Assembly: GCA_015493495.1 (NCBI GenBank)
Contig: WGDB01000142.1
Span: 1-39,456, forward strand
DNA from: Helicobacteraceae bacterium
GTDB taxonomy: Bacteria; Campylobacterota; Campylobacteria; Campylobacterales; Sulfurimonadaceae
Reading direction: 5' to 3'
DNA length: 39,456 nucleotides
The notes beneath the pieces are model-generated. The model saw nothing but the letters and a program-made list of their open reading frames with translations. It was not told the origin of the DNA and did no database searches. Shown piece after piece: positions 15,625 to 25,215 of this stretch; position 1 is the stretch's first letter; every line of letters starts with the position of its first letter. The position numbers were made by a program, and so were the translations under genes.

Positions 15625-16436
15625 TGAAGCAGTTTGTACTTGAAGCATTGGCAGAAGACGTTGGCAGAGGCGATCTTTATGCCCTGGTCTTTAAAACAGA
15701 AGCTGCCTCAGCCAACATCATCGCTAAAAGTGATGGTGTGTTAGCAGGTGCAGCCTACTGTGATGTCTTGGCAAAAGAGGAGGACCTTTTTATTACTTGG
15801 CATAAAAATGACAGTGAAGCTTTTGTAAAAGGTGACCTGATCGCCGTGGTGGAGAGTGACTCTCATACACTGTTGCGTTGTGAACGTACTCTGCTTAACA
15901 TGTTACTTCATGCCTCTTCCATTGCAACTTTGACTGCTAAGTTTGTAGATTTGGTGGCACCTTACGGAACGCGTCTGCTTGACACAAGAAAGACCCGTCC
16001 AAAATTGAGAGTGTTTGAAAAGTATGCAACCCGTTGTGGTGGTGCGGTCAACCACAGAATGGGTCTCGATGACTGTTTGATGTTAAAAGATACCCATCTC
16101 AAGACCATCGACGATTTGGAGGCTTTTATGAAAGAGGCCCGTCAGAAGATCCCTTTTACCTCTAAAATAGAGATAGAAGCTGAGACCTTTGAGCAGGCAA
16201 AAACATTTATGGTGTTTGGTGCTGATATTGTTATGTGTGACAACATGACGCCGGAGCAACTTCAAGAGGTGGTTATTTATAAAAAAGAGTACCATCCCAA
16301 TGTCCTTTTAGAAGCCAGTGGCAATATCTCTTTAGAGACCATAGAGTCCTATGCCAAAACCGGTGTTGATGCCATTAGCTCTGGAGCTTTGATCCATCAA
16401 GCCAACTGGATCGATCTCTCTATGAAAGTGAACTAA
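15624..16436 (+). CDS. nadC: Nicotinate-nucleotide pyrophosphorylase (carboxylating)
   Basis: A 270-residue enzyme that turns quinolinate and PRPP into nicotinate mononucleotide. The substrate-binding block LLDTRKTRPKLRVFEKYA is at about 117-134, followed by CGGAVNHRMGLDD, and KIEIEAE and LEASGNIS in the barrel. The reading frame is open 13 codons further upstream inside nadA, but the ATG overlapping the nadA stop (TAATG) gives the family N-terminus and is preferred. It acts directly after NadA, so the coupling makes functional sense. Confidence 0.95.
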   Translation: MKQFVLEALAEDVGRGDLYALVFKTEAASANIIAKSDGVLAGAAYCDVLAKEEDLFITWHKNDSEAFVKGDLIAVVESDSHTLLRCERTLLNMLLHASSIATLTAKFVDLVAPYGTRLLDTRKTRPKLRVFEKYATRCGGAVNHRMGLDDCLMLKDTHLKTIDDLEAFMKEARQKIPFTSKIEIEAETFEQAKTFMVFGADIVMCDNMTPEQLQEVVIYKKEYHPNVLLEASGNISLETIESYAKTGVDAISSGALIHQANWIDLSMKVN

Positions 16437-16442
16437 ACCCTT

Positions 16443-17372
16443 TTGTTTGAAGCGATAGTGGGGGCAAAACACATTGTGCTGATCGCACATATCAACCCTG
16501 ACGCAGATTCTTTGGGCGCAGCATCAGCGATGTATACCCACCTTATGCGTTTGGAAAAGAGGGTGACACTTTTTTGTGTTACCGAACACATCAACCACCG
16601 TTTGGCATTTTTACCGTGGTTTGATAAAATTCGGCATCAATTTCCCACTCAGGCAGATTTGGCCATCAGTTTTGACTGTGGTGCTTACAAACGCCTTGGT
16701 GTTGAGGTGACAGTGCCCCTGATCAACGTAGACCATCACAAAAGTAATGAGGCTTATGGTCAGATCAATCTCATAGAGACTAAGGCTATCAGCACCACTC
16801 AGGTACTATTCAACGCCTTTGAAGAGCGTGGTATCAAGATCAATCCTAAGATGGCAACGGCACTTTACGCAGGACTTTTAGATGATTCGCATGGCTTTTT
16901 AGGAGCCAAGACGGATGTGCGAAGTTTTGAGATGGCAGCAGCTTTAACAGCAGCAAAAGCAGACATACAAGCCTGTGCCAATGCACTGTTTCATCAAAAT
17001 TCTCTAGCCGCGCTGCGTCTTAAAGGTCTGATGTTTGAGCAGATGTATCTTCTTCATGAGGCACGGGTAGTCGTGCATAGAGTGACCCAGGAGATGATGG
17101 CGCAGAGCGGCGGTAGAGAAGTGGACTGTGAAGCTGCCTTGGAAGAGAGTATGGGACTGCCACATGTAGAACTTGCTGTTATGCTTAGAGAAAACCGTGA
17201 TGGAAAGATCAAAGGTTCTCTGCGTTCTCGTGGAGACTTAGATGTAGAAGAGATGGCAAAAAACTTTGGCGGTGGCGGGCATTTTCACGCTGCAGGTTTT
17301 GATGTGAACGATAAAGACTTGGACAGTGTATATGATGTCTTAGAAACTATAATACAAGAGGAATTCAGATGA
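16443..17372 (+). CDS. DHH/DHHA1 phosphoesterase, NrnA-like
   Basis: A 309-residue cytoplasmic phosphoesterase of the RecJ-like DHH superfamily, most like NrnA, which degrades short oligoribonucleotides or pAp. Metal ligands are visible: His16, Asp20 and Asp22 in HINPDADSLG, Asp78, and the DHH triplet 97-99. Asp157 lies in LLDDSHGFLG, and the DHHA1 motif GGGGHFHAAGF is near the C-terminus. The start is uncertain: the best candidate is TTG two codons after the nadC stop and in the same frame as nadC, with no clear ribosome binding site. GTG at 16458 is the alternative. The end overlaps the next gene (ATGA). Nuclease versus pAp phosphatase activity is not separable here. Confidence 0.85.
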   Translation: MFEAIVGAKHIVLIAHINPDADSLGAASAMYTHLMRLEKRVTLFCVTEHINHRLAFLPWFDKIRHQFPTQADLAISFDCGAYKRLGVEVTVPLINVDHHKSNEAYGQINLIETKAISTTQVLFNAFEERGIKINPKMATALYAGLLDDSHGFLGAKTDVRSFEMAAALTAAKADIQACANALFHQNSLAALRLKGLMFEQMYLLHEARVVVHRVTQEMMAQSGGREVDCEAALEESMGLPHVELAVMLRENRDGKIKGSLRSRGDLDVEEMAKNFGGGGHFHAAGFDVNDKDLDSVYDVLETIIQEEFR

Positions 17373-18733
17373 GAAAAAAATCAAACTTTGGTTCAATGAT
17401 GGCAACAGCCATCTTTTTAGCAATAATAGGCGGGGTGATCTATCTTTACAACTCTGTGATGTTCGAGCGAGACAAGCCAAATATCGTCATAGAAAACAGT
17501 GGCTTTTGGAACCTGCGTGCCCCACTAAAGATCAAGATCGATGATGCGAGTGGTTTGACTGCGTACAAGGTAACCCTTAAAAGTGGTGAAGAAAGCTTTG
17601 TGCTAGCAGATGAGCTGTTTGTATCACCAGCAGGTTCTCAGACCTTAGAGCTTAAAACACCTAAGCGTGCTTATGCTCTGAAGAACAGTGAAGTGACCGT
17701 GAGTGTTGAAGCTACAGATGCAAGTAAGTGGAACTTTATGGCAGGTAACAGCGCCAGTAAAAAGGTGACACTGCAGGTGGATAAAAAACGTCCTTACATC
17801 TCTACTATCGCCTCTTCTTATCGCATTATTAAGGGCGGCTCTGCAGTTGTTGTCTTTAAAGCTGAAGACAATAACATGGAAGAGTTTTATGTTGAGACGA
17901 ACTTTGGAAAACGTTTTAAAGCCCAGCCTTTTTATAAAGAGGGTTATTATGTGACTTTGATCGCTTGGCCTGTAACAGAAGATACTTTCCGTGCAACCAT
18001 CATCGCTAAAGACAGTGCCGGAAATGTTGCGAAGTCATCAGTTCCCGTGATCCCTTACAACAAAAGATACAGGACCTCTCACATCAAGCTGAGTGACCAC
18101 TTTTTAAACGGTAAGGTCTCTGAACTGGCATATGCTTATGGTGTTGATGACAATGCTGACATCATTGAGCGTTTTAAGTTTGTGAATGAAGAGATGCGTC
18201 ATAACAACGAAGAAGTGATCCATGAGATCACCTCTAAGGTGAGTGACAAGATGATCAACAATCTGCCGATCAAAAAGATGTATCCACTTAAAAATGGTCA
18301 GGTCGTGGCACAGTTTGGAGACCACCGTATCTACTCTTATAAGGGTGAAGAGGTCTCTGAAGCTTATCACTTGGGTCTTGACTTGGCAAGTAATGCCATG
18401 TCTCCTATAAAAACACAAAACCCTGCGGTGGTCGCTTTTGCGGAAGAGAACGGTATCTATGGAAATATGCCGGTACTGTATCACGGTTTAGGACTTTACA
18501 CGATTTACGGTCACTGTTCAACCTTGATGGTCAAAGAGGGTGACACGATCCGTTCTAAAGAGACCATCGCCAAAACGGGTCGCAGTGGTTATGCTATGGG
18601 AGACCACCTCCACTTTGGTGTCTTGGTTCAAGGTATCGAAGTCCGTCCTCAAGAGTGGATGGACCAAGACTGGATCCGTAAAAGCATTACCGACCCAATG
18701 CGTGAAGCGAGAAAGTTAATTAACCAGCGTTAA
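17369..18733 (+). CDS. M23-family metallopeptidase, membrane-anchored
   Basis: A 454-residue peptidoglycan endopeptidase. One N-terminal membrane helix (about 10-31) anchors it in the inner membrane. Residues 40-230 form beta-rich Ig-like regions. The LytM domain lies at about 305-430, with zinc ligands His334 and Asp338 (HLGLD), His415 (in HLHFG) and catalytic-site His382 and His413. The site is complete, so it should be active on cross-linked peptides. The ATG overlaps the previous stop and has GAGGAATT before it. From memory, C. jejuni has a similar peptidase (Cj0131) directly before lpxC, as here apart from the insertion in between. Confidence 0.9.
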   Translation: MRKKSNFGSMMATAIFLAIIGGVIYLYNSVMFERDKPNIVIENSGFWNLRAPLKIKIDDASGLTAYKVTLKSGEESFVLADELFVSPAGSQTLELKTPKRAYALKNSEVTVSVEATDASKWNFMAGNSASKKVTLQVDKKRPYISTIASSYRIIKGGSAVVVFKAEDNNMEEFYVETNFGKRFKAQPFYKEGYYVTLIAWPVTEDTFRATIIAKDSAGNVAKSSVPVIPYNKRYRTSHIKLSDHFLNGKVSELAYAYGVDDNADIIERFKFVNEEMRHNNEEVIHEITSKVSDKMINNLPIKKMYPLKNGQVVAQFGDHRIYSYKGEEVSEAYHLGLDLASNAMSPIKTQNPAVVAFAEENGIYGNMPVLYHGLGLYTIYGHCSTLMVKEGDTIRSKETIAKTGRSGYAMGDHLHFGVLVQGIEVRPQEWMDQDWIRKSITDPMREARKLINQR

Positions 18734-19002
18734 CGTTGGAGAGAAAAAGAAGGTATAGGTATCAGCTCTTGATATCTTATGATCTACTTTTCCGATGTGT
18801 TGGCTCTCATCTGTTTTTTTAGTTGATCCCTGGTTTTTTCTCTTAGTCTTTTTTTCCAATTCTTGCCTAACTTCAAACTATAATATTTGTCAGCTTCTCT
18901 GTTTTTTACATGCTCTTCACTACTGTTTGCACTTTTTACAATACAACCCTTGAATTCATACACTATATTGATTCCAAGGTTTTTTGCCACTTCTTTTTCT
19001 TT

Positions 19003-19027
19003 ATTAAGGGCACCTCTAAAAACCCTA
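19003..19027 (+). repeat. Left terminal inverted repeat of the element
   Basis: A 25-base arm beginning ATTAAGGGCACC and ending CCCTA. It is the exact reverse complement of 19254-19278. Confidence 0.95.
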
Positions 19028-19277
19028 ACTATTCTCAGAGGAAAGAAAAAGAGATGAGATCGTGCAAAATCTTTTTTGAGTCATAGCCGTAGCTATGAGG
19101 ATAAAAAGTTTTGTGTGAGATCGCTCTTTTTATCCCTCCCTTCGGGCACTAGAGAGGAGTCCACACTCGGCGTTGTCCTTTCTCGCCTTAGCTACAGCTA
19201 GGGCTTCAAAAGGTCGCCTTGATTGTGAACTCCTCTCTAGCGCTGAGGATGGCTAGGGTTTTTAGAGGTGCCCTTAA
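19004..19277. mobile_element. MITE-like palindromic element with TTAA flanks
   Basis: A non-coding element of 266 bases (19008-19273) between two copies of TTAA. The ends form inverted repeats of 25 bases without mismatch when TTAA and one further base pair are counted, extending with mismatches to about 39 bases. Inside are an imperfect stem at 19055-19121 with CATAGC-CGTA-GCTATG at its tip, and a 19-base stem (19146-19164 with 19225-19243, 17 of 19 matching) that encloses CCTTAGC-TACA-GCTAGGG. No transposase frame is present, so movement would need a partner in trans. A TTAA duplication suits the YTAR target of IS5-group elements; this family link is inference. Confidence 0.83.
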
Positions 19278-19278
19278 T
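19254..19278 (-). repeat. Right terminal inverted repeat of the element
   Basis: A 25-base arm beginning TAGGG and ending GGTGCCCTTAAT on the plus strand, pairing perfectly with 19003-19027. The outer TTAA belongs to the likely target duplication. Confidence 0.95.
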
Positions 19279-19624
19279 GTAGTTTATGTTTGGTTTTCCA
19301 CTAATGGACACTATATAAATAGGTGCAGCATTTATGACTATTGAGCCAGTGAGTAGAATTACAAATATTATTCTTTTGATCATGTTTTATTATACAGTAA
19401 CAATAAAGGCTTTGTTTACATTTAAAGGCAGGTATCGAAAAAAGGTGGTGATACATCTTGCCACAAAATATTTCAGGGTAGAATGCGCACTATTAAACAA
19501 ACCTATTTGTAAAAAAGTTGATTAGGTAACGTTAAATATTTTAATTTTGAGCTTTAAAGCTTCTATTAGACTTTACTCATTGGGCTCTCTTTAGATGTTG
19601 AGGTTTGCATCTCAAGATATTCGC

Positions 19625-19630
19625 TATAAT
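19625..19630 (+). promoter_or_regulatory. Possible -10 box of lpxC
   Basis: An exact TATAAT lies 46 bases before the preferred lpxC start. There is no TGn extension and no well-spaced -35 box, so it is tentative. The rest of 19384-19652 shows nothing else clear. Confidence 0.4.
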
Positions 19631-19676
19631 AATACAATTTATTTTGCCATAAATGTTGGCAGAGCCTTTTGCAAGG

Positions 19677-20567
19677 ATGACAGTGACACAAACAACAATT
19701 AAAAAAGCAGTAGAATTAGTAGGGATAGGCCTTCATAAAGGCAACCCTGTTCGCTTACGTCTTGAACCTCTTGAGGCCAACAGTGGCATTGTTTTTCACC
19801 GTAAGGATGTAGGAGTCTCGATCCCTCTTAAACCTGAAAATGTTGTGGACACCAAGATGGCGACTGTTATTGGCAGAGAGGGACATTTCATCTCTACTAT
19901 AGAACACCTTCTCTCAGCAGTATATGCTTATGGCATAGATAATCTTAAAGTCATCGTGGATGCTGATGAGATCCCAGTTATGGACGGCTCCAGTGCTAGT
20001 TTCTGTATTTTGCTGGATGAAGCGGGAACCAAACATCTCGATGTTGCTAAAAAGATCATCCGTATTAAAAAAGAGATCACCGTTAAAGAAGGCGACAAGT
20101 ATGTCAAGCTTTTTCCTTCTGAAGATCTTAAATATGACTTTACCATCAAGTTCGCCCATCCTGTCATCTCTGAGCAGAGTTTTGTACTGAACTTTAACAA
20201 GATCAACTATAAACACGAGATCTCTCGTGCGCGTACCTTTGGCTTCTTACATGAGATGCAGTATTTGCAGTCTAAAGGTCTGGCCCTTGGTGCGAGTCTG
20301 GACAATGCGATCGGTCTTGATGACAAAAAAGTGATGAACCCTGAAGGTCTGCGTTACACTGATGAGTTTGTACGCCATAAGATCTTGGATGCTATTGGTG
20401 ACATGTCTCTTCTGGGTCTGAACTTTATAGGTTCGTATGAAGCTTTTGCCGGCAGTCATGATCTTAATCATAAATTGACTTTGGCACTCCTAAAAGATCC
20501 TGAAAACTTTGAAGTGATTGAGCTTTCAGGTGCTGAAGAGAAGGAGATGGCCAAAGCTTATGCATGA
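19677..20567 (+). CDS. lpxC: UDP-3-O-acyl-N-acetylglucosamine deacetylase
   Basis: A 296-residue zinc enzyme for the committed step of lipid A synthesis. Zinc ligands His77 (in EHLLSA), His234 and Asp238 (in RHKILDAIGD), catalytic Glu76 and His261 (GSHDLNHK) are all present. Residues 180-240 include the hydrophobic acyl tunnel region (SRARTFGFL). An ATG eight codons upstream (19653) is in frame, but the start at 19677 gives the family length (about 295) and N-terminus just before QTTIKK. Its ribosome binding site is poor. The end overlaps the next gene by eight bases. It opens a long block of core genes. Confidence 0.95.
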   Translation: MTVTQTTIKKAVELVGIGLHKGNPVRLRLEPLEANSGIVFHRKDVGVSIPLKPENVVDTKMATVIGREGHFISTIEHLLSAVYAYGIDNLKVIVDADEIPVMDGSSASFCILLDEAGTKHLDVAKKIIRIKKEITVKEGDKYVKLFPSEDLKYDFTIKFAHPVISEQSFVLNFNKINYKHEISRARTFGFLHEMQYLQSKGLALGASLDNAIGLDDKKVMNPEGLRYTDEFVRHKILDAIGDMSLLGLNFIGSYEAFAGSHDLNHKLTLALLKDPENFEVIELSGAEEKEMAKAYA

Positions 20568-21012
20568 TCTGGTTGTCATAGCACTGACCTCTCCCATTAT
20601 AATAGGGGTCTATAAAGATAAAAAATTGGTAGAGACCATCAGCAGTGAAGCGCGCAGCTCTGAAGTGATGCCTGAGCTTTTTAACGCATTAATACAAAAA
20701 TATGATATAAAGCATATCGTTTATGCCAATGGCCCTGGAAGCTTCATGGCGATTAAAGTGAGTTACATATTTTTGAGAACACTCTGTATTGTTAAAAATA
20801 TATCCCTTTTGGCTACAGATGCGTTTTACTTTAACAACAATAGCCCTATAAAAGCAGTAGGAAAGCTCTATTTCGTTAAAAATAGGGACAGCATCGAGAC
20901 AGAGACGCTTCGTGAAGCCCCCGTGATGGAATTTACTCTGCCTCAACAATTAATACTCGAAGATTTTAGTAGAGAGAGCGCACCCTTTTATGGTATAGGC
21001 GCTGTCGGATAA
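20560..21012 (+). CDS. tsaB: Short TsaB-like protein (tRNA t6A modification)
   Basis: A 150-residue protein with the N-terminal ASKHA lobe of TsaB, a partner of TsaD in making t6A on tRNA. The pattern YANGPGSFMAIKVSYIFLRTL (71-91) corresponds to the GPGSFTGLR segment of TsaB, though the usual Thr-Gly is Met-Ala. TsaB of E. coli is about 230 residues, so the second lobe is reduced or absent here; short forms seem usual in this phylum. The ATG inside the end of lpxC (eight-base overlap) is chosen over an upstream TTG. Assignment is moderate. Confidence 0.65.
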   Translation: MHDLVVIALTSPIIIGVYKDKKLVETISSEARSSEVMPELFNALIQKYDIKHIVYANGPGSFMAIKVSYIFLRTLCIVKNISLLATDAFYFNNNSPIKAVGKLYFVKNRDSIETETLREAPVMEFTLPQQLILEDFSRESAPFYGIGAVG

Positions 21013-21021
21013 GGACATAAT

Positions 21022-21903
21022 GTGACGATCAGTGTACCTGCAACCAGTGCAAACCTTGGACCAGGGTTTGACTCTTTAGGTTTGGCAGTGAGTCTAAGGA
21101 ACCGTGTGGAGTTTAAACCTTCACGTTTTTTTAGTGTAAGCATCAAAGGTGAGGGCGAAGGTAACCCCAGACTCAAAGGTAACAACCTTTTTGTCAGTAT
21201 CTTCAACGAACACTATAAACGCTTGACCAACAAACGCCAAAACTATAAGTTTACCTTTTATAACAACATCCCTCTTTCTCGTGGATTGGGTAGTTCATCA
21301 GCAGTGATCGTTGCAGCAATAGCAACAGCACATGAAGCAGCCGGGGTACGTGTCTCAAAAAGACGTATTTTGAACCATGCACTTGTCTACGAAGCGCATC
21401 CTGACAACATTACACCGGCTGTTATGGGTGGTTTCAATGCAGCTACTGTGGAAAAGCAGAAGGTGTTTTCTCAGAAAAAGCATCTTCCTGATTATATAAA
21501 AGCAGTAGTTGTGATCCCTAACAAGCCGATCTCAACAGCCAAGTCCCGAACGACGTTGCCACGATCGTACTCAAAAGAGAACGCGGTCTTTAACCTTTCT
21601 CATACCGCATTGACGGTAGCGGCATTTTTTAACGAAGATTGGGAGATGTTACGTTTGGCGACACAAGACCGTTTTCACCAAAAGGTACGTATGAAAATGT
21701 TGCCAGAATTGTTTGCTATACAGAAAGCAGCCTACGAACAGGGTGCTTTAATGAGTACGCTTTCAGGTTCAGGGTCAACATTCTTTTCCATGGTCTATGA
21801 TGAAGATGCGCGTAAACTACACGATCTTTTCAGTAAACAGTATCCTGATTACAGAGTCAAGACTCTCGATTTTGATAACCACGGAATCATCACAGAACGT
21901 TAG
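21022..21903 (+). CDS. thrB: Homoserine kinase
   Basis: A 293-residue GHMP kinase that phosphorylates homoserine in threonine synthesis. Motif 1, [17 protein letters not shown], lies at 6-22. Motif 2, the ATP loop [11 protein letters not shown], lies at 84-94. Motif 3, LSGSGSTFF, is near the C-terminus. The start is GTG with AAGGA nine bases upstream; an ATG two bases earlier would stop at once. Position between tsaB and ylxR-infB agrees with the Campylobacter order as I recall it. Confidence 0.94.
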   Translation: MTISVPATSANLGPGFDSLGLAVSLRNRVEFKPSRFFSVSIKGEGEGNPRLKGNNLFVSIFNEHYKRLTNKRQNYKFTFYNNIPLSRGLGSSSAVIVAAIATAHEAAGVRVSKRRILNHALVYEAHPDNITPAVMGGFNAATVEKQKVFSQKKHLPDYIKAVVVIPNKPISTAKSRTTLPRSYSKENAVFNLSHTALTVAAFFNEDWEMLRLATQDRFHQKVRMKMLPELFAIQKAAYEQGALMSTLSGSGSTFFSMVYDEDARKLHDLFSKQYPDYRVKTLDFDNHGIITER

Positions 21904-21954
21904 TTATTAATGTTCTGTTAATACGCACTTACTTTCAAGGAAGAATTAGATATA

Positions 21955-22218
21955 ATGGCGCCAAAAGTAACCTATCCCCAACGAATGTGTGTTGCTTGTC
22001 GTGAACGTTTTGAGCAGAGATCGCTTTTACGTTTACAGTGCAAGCAACAGCAGCTACTTAGCTTTAGTGGTTCAGGACGGAGTTTTTATCTCTGTTATGA
22101 ATGTACTAAAAATGAGAAGAAAGCAACACGTGCCTTGGCACGTGCTTGCAAGAGTGGGGACATGAACTACCTCTCGACCCAATTAAAGGAGATCATCACT
22201 GATGTCAGAAAAAGTTAG
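21955..22218 (+). CDS. ylxR: YlxR-family RNA-binding protein (DUF448)
   Basis: An 87-residue basic protein. The family signature [18 protein letters not shown] (10-27) is clear, followed by [12 protein letters not shown] in place of the usual GRGAYIC. YlxR proteins bind RNA and in some bacteria act as nucleoid or RNase P regulators. It lies just before infB, its usual neighbour, and overlaps it by 17 bases. The ATG has AAGGAAG 11 bases upstream. Confidence 0.88.
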   Translation: MAPKVTYPQRMCVACRERFEQRSLLRLQCKQQQLLSFSGSGRSFYLCYECTKNEKKATRALARACKSGDMNYLSTQLKEIITDVRKS

Positions 22219-24853
22219 AGTACACGAGATTGCTAAAGAACTCGGTATCGATTCAAAAGAAGTTGTAACAAAAGCCTCAGAGATGGGACTTGTTGTCAAG
22301 TCAGCTTCATCTTCAGTTTCTATGGAAGATGCAGAAAAGATCGCCAACTTCATTATCAATGGTGCACCAGCTCCTAAAGCAGCTAAGCCAAAGATCACTG
22401 TTAAAAAAGCAGTGAAAGAAGAAGCGCCAGCGCAGAGCACAGAGACAGCTGTAGAAGAAAAACCTGCTGCAACAGTTGATGAGAAACCTGCTTCAACGCC
22501 AACAGCAACACCAGAAAGTGCTGAAAAAGAGGCAACTCCTGTAGCTGAAAAAGCAGCTGAACCTGCTGCTAAAGAAGAGGCAACGCCTAAAGAAACGGTA
22601 AAGCCTGCAGCTGAAAAGCCACGTGTCGGCCCAAAAGTGGTAGCACCTCTAAAACGTTCTAAGCTTAAGATCGTTAAGAAAAAGAAACCACGTATTGATC
22701 CTAATGCTACGGCTGCTTCTGCATCTGCAGCAGCACTTAAGGTCTCTTCATATGGTAAGGTCAGTGAAGACGTTCTTAAAGAGCTTCAAGAACGTAAAGC
22801 TAAAAAACGTAACAAGGGTGGCGCAGCTAAGAAATCAGGCGGCCAGTCTATGGATATCTTCGGTGGAAGTATGTCTGACGTCTCTATGGACTATGAATCT
22901 GACCAAGTTGTTCTTCTAGACCTTAAAGAGATCGATAAAGTTGCTCCAAAAGAGGAACAACGTAAACCACGTCAGCCACGTCCTATTGGCCGTAACTCTA
23001 AAGCGGGTCAAAAACGTGGTCAAAACCGTGGACGTCAAGTCTCACGTGGCAAGCGTAAAAAGTATAATAAAGTGATCGAGGACGAAGTTGTTACTCACGT
23101 AGAGATTCCTGAGGACATTCGTGTTTACGAGTTCGCAGAAGCACTTAACAAAAGCATGTCTGATGTTATTAAAGTCCTTTTCGAACTTGGTATGATGGTT
23201 ACTAAAAATGATTTCTTGAAAAAAGATGAGATTGAGATCCTTGCAGAAGAGTTCGATGTCGAAGTGACAACAATTGATCCTAAAGATGCCTTCAACTATG
23301 AAGAAGAGTATGATGATGCTGAGGATGTAGAAGATCCTAACATGGTGGAACGTCCTCCAGTTATTACGATCATGGGTCACGTTGACCATGGTAAGACATC
23401 TCTTCTTGATGCTATTCGTAGTGCACGTGTAGCCAACGGCGAAGCCGGTGGAATCACACAGCATATCGGGGCATACTCTATAGAGAAAAATGGTAAGCAG
23501 ATCACATTCTTAGATACTCCGGGTCACGCGGCTTTCTCTGCTATGCGTAAACGTGGTGCTGATGTGACTGACATTATTATTATTGTTGTTGCTGCTGATG
23601 ATGGTGTAAAACCACAGACTGAAGAGGCGATCAAACATGCTAAAGAGGCAGGTGTTCCTGTTATCGTAGCCGTCAATAAGATGGATAAAGAGACTGCCAA
23701 CCCTGAACTGGTCAAAGGTCAGATGGCAGAACGTGAGATGACACCTGTTGATTGGGGTGGAGATATTGAGTTTATTCCTGTCTCTGCCAAGACAGGAGAA
23801 GGCATTGATGATCTTCTTGAAAACATCTTACTTACTGCTGAAGTACTTGAACTTAAAGGTAATCCGACTGCAAAAGCCAAGGCTGTTGTTGTTGAGAGTA
23901 CAGTAGAAAAAGGTCGCGGTCCGGTAGCAACAGTTATCGTTCAAAACGGTACACTTAAAGTGGGTGACAATGTTGTCTGTGGTTCTGCTTATGGTCGTGT
24001 TAAAGCCTTGGTTAATGACCAAAAGAAGATGGTGAAGACATTGGGTCTTTCAGACACAGCAGTTGTTGTTGGTCTAAACTCAGTACCACCATCGGGTGAA
24101 GTAATGATCGCGATGGACTCTGACAAAGAGACACGTGAACTTGCTACCAAGCGTGCTGAATATGATCGTATGAAAGAGCTTTCTGCAAGTACTAAGACAT
24201 CACTCGATGAGCTTACAGCACTGATAGCAGAGGGTAACTTGAAGCAACTTAAGGTCGTTCTTAAAACAGATGTTCACGGTTCATTGGAAGCGATTAAGTC
24301 AAGTTTGATGGAACTTCGTAATGAAGAAGTTAAAGTTGAAGTGATCTCATCTGGTGTAGGTGGTGTTACTGAGAGCGATCTTGCTCTTGTTAACAACTCT
24401 GAAAACTGTGTGCTTCTTGCTTTTAACGTACGTCCAACAGGTTCAGTTAAAGCCTCTGCGAAGCAAAAAGGTATAGAGATCCGTACTTATACGATCATCT
24501 ACCAACTACTTGACGATATTACAGGTATGTTAACCGGTATGATGGCTCCGAAATATACTGAAGAGCACTCTGGTCAAGCAGACGTACGTGACACCTTCAA
24601 GATTCCTAAGGGAATGGTTGCAGGTTGTATGGTTATGGACGGTAAAATGGTTCGTGGCGAGCTGGTACGTGTTATCCGTGATGGTGTTATTATCCATGAA
24701 GGTAAACTTGACTCTCTTAAACGTTTCAAAGACGATGTTAAAGAGGTAGGTAAAGGTCTTGAGTGTGGTGTTGTACTTAATGGTTACGAAGATGTTAAGG
24801 TTGGCGATGTTATCGAGACCTTCATTAAAGTCGAGCAAAAAGTAGAACTTTGA
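22202..24853 (+). CDS. infB: Translation initiation factor IF-2
   Basis: An 883-residue GTPase that brings initiator tRNA to the small ribosomal subunit. Order: IF2_N domain (1-50), a long Ala/Pro/Glu- then Lys/Arg-rich linker (about 55-300), a second IF2_N-like domain (about 300-355), and the G domain with G1 GHVDHGKT (392-399), G3 DTPGH (438-442) and G4 NKMD (492-495). Domains II, III and C2 follow to the end. The start ATG sits inside the end of ylxR and has AAAGGAG before it. The stop overlaps the rbfA start (TTGA). Confidence 0.97.
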   Translation: MSEKVRVHEIAKELGIDSKEVVTKASEMGLVVKSASSSVSMEDAEKIANFIINGAPAPKAAKPKITVKKAVKEEAPAQSTETAVEEKPAATVDEKPASTPTATPESAEKEATPVAEKAAEPAAKEEATPKETVKPAAEKPRVGPKVVAPLKRSKLKIVKKKKPRIDPNATAASASAAALKVSSYGKVSEDVLKELQERKAKKRNKGGAAKKSGGQSMDIFGGSMSDVSMDYESDQVVLLDLKEIDKVAPKEEQRKPRQPRPIGRNSKAGQKRGQNRGRQVSRGKRKKYNKVIEDEVVTHVEIPEDIRVYEFAEALNKSMSDVIKVLFELGMMVTKNDFLKKDEIEILAEEFDVEVTTIDPKDAFNYEEEYDDAEDVEDPNMVERPPVITIMGHVDHGKTSLLDAIRSARVANGEAGGITQHIGAYSIEKNGKQITFLDTPGHAAFSAMRKRGADVTDIIIIVVAADDGVKPQTEEAIKHAKEAGVPVIVAVNKMDKETANPELVKGQMAEREMTPVDWGGDIEFIPVSAKTGEGIDDLLENILLTAEVLELKGNPTAKAKAVVVESTVEKGRGPVATVIVQNGTLKVGDNVVCGSAYGRVKALVNDQKKMVKTLGLSDTAVVVGLNSVPPSGEVMIAMDSDKETRELATKRAEYDRMKELSASTKTSLDELTALIAEGNLKQLKVVLKTDVHGSLEAIKSSLMELRNEEVKVEVISSGVGGVTESDLALVNNSENCVLLAFNVRPTGSVKASAKQKGIEIRTYTIIYQLLDDITGMLTGMMAPKYTEEHSGQADVRDTFKIPKGMVAGCMVMDGKMVRGELVRVIRDGVIIHEGKLDSLKRFKDDVKEVGKGLECGVVLNGYEDVKVGDVIETFIKVEQKVEL

Positions 24854-25215
24854 CACCTGCCGAGATAAAGCTCAAACGTTTTGACTCCATTCTGGGTGAG
24901 TTGATCCCTGAAGCCCTTTCACAACTCAGTGATGCACGCCTACGCGAACTCGATGTTATCGAAGTCCGTTGTGCCAAGGGTCGTGATGATGCTAAGGTCT
25001 ATCTAGACCCTAGTATGTATTCTGAAAAAGAGCAGATCGAACTCTTGCGTCAACTCAAAAAAGCCCGTCCTATTATAGAAACACATTGTATGAAAGACCA
25101 AGGCTGGTTCCGTTCTCCAACGTTAAAGTTTGAGTTTGATGCACTGCTAGAACAGAGCCAGAAAATCGAAGATCTGTTTAAACAGATTGCCAAGGAGAAA
25201 AAAGATGAGTCTTGA
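24850..25215 (+). CDS. rbfA: Ribosome-binding factor A
   Basis: A 121-residue KH-fold factor needed for late 16S rRNA maturation and cold growth. The N-terminal [22 protein letters not shown] and the segment [20 protein letters not shown] are typical. The start is TTG, overlapping the infB stop as TTGA; no in-frame ATG would keep the conserved N-terminus. It overlaps rimP by 11 bases. Confidence 0.92.
   Translation: MTPAEIKLKRFDSILGELIPEALSQLSDARLRELDVIEVRCAKGRDDAKVYLDPSMYSEKEQIELLRQLKKARPIIETHCMKDQGWFRSPTLKFEFDALLEQSQKIEDLFKQIAKEKKDES

Larger units (their letters stand above)
18784..19383 (-). pseudogene. Small exported-protein gene split by a mobile element
   Basis: Two minus-strand pieces belong to one gene. 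The 5' piece starts at ATG 19383 and codes for 35 residues with a signal peptide (MIKRIIFVILLTGSIVINA) before it enters the element, where it stops at TAG (19239-19237) after 48 codons. The 3' piece runs to TAG at 18784; its first internal start is GTG 18990 (68 residues). Removing 270 bases (one TTAA copy plus the element) joins the pieces in one frame of 109 codons, with ...NYINKEKEVAKN... at the joint. The restored protein would be exported, lysine-rich in its C-terminal half, with one cysteine in mature form (EFKGCIVKS). Family not recognised. A TATAAT lies five bases before the ATG, so a leaderless message is possible. Confidence 0.85.

Noticed and set aside
19334-19525. Plus-strand open frame of 63 codons
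   Set aside because: It lies partly antisense to the signal-peptide part of the split gene, has no ribosome binding site, and resembles no known protein.
21951-21956. TATAAT before ylxR as a promoter
   Set aside because: It overlaps the ylxR start codon, so it cannot give a message with the visible ribosome binding site. Chance match.
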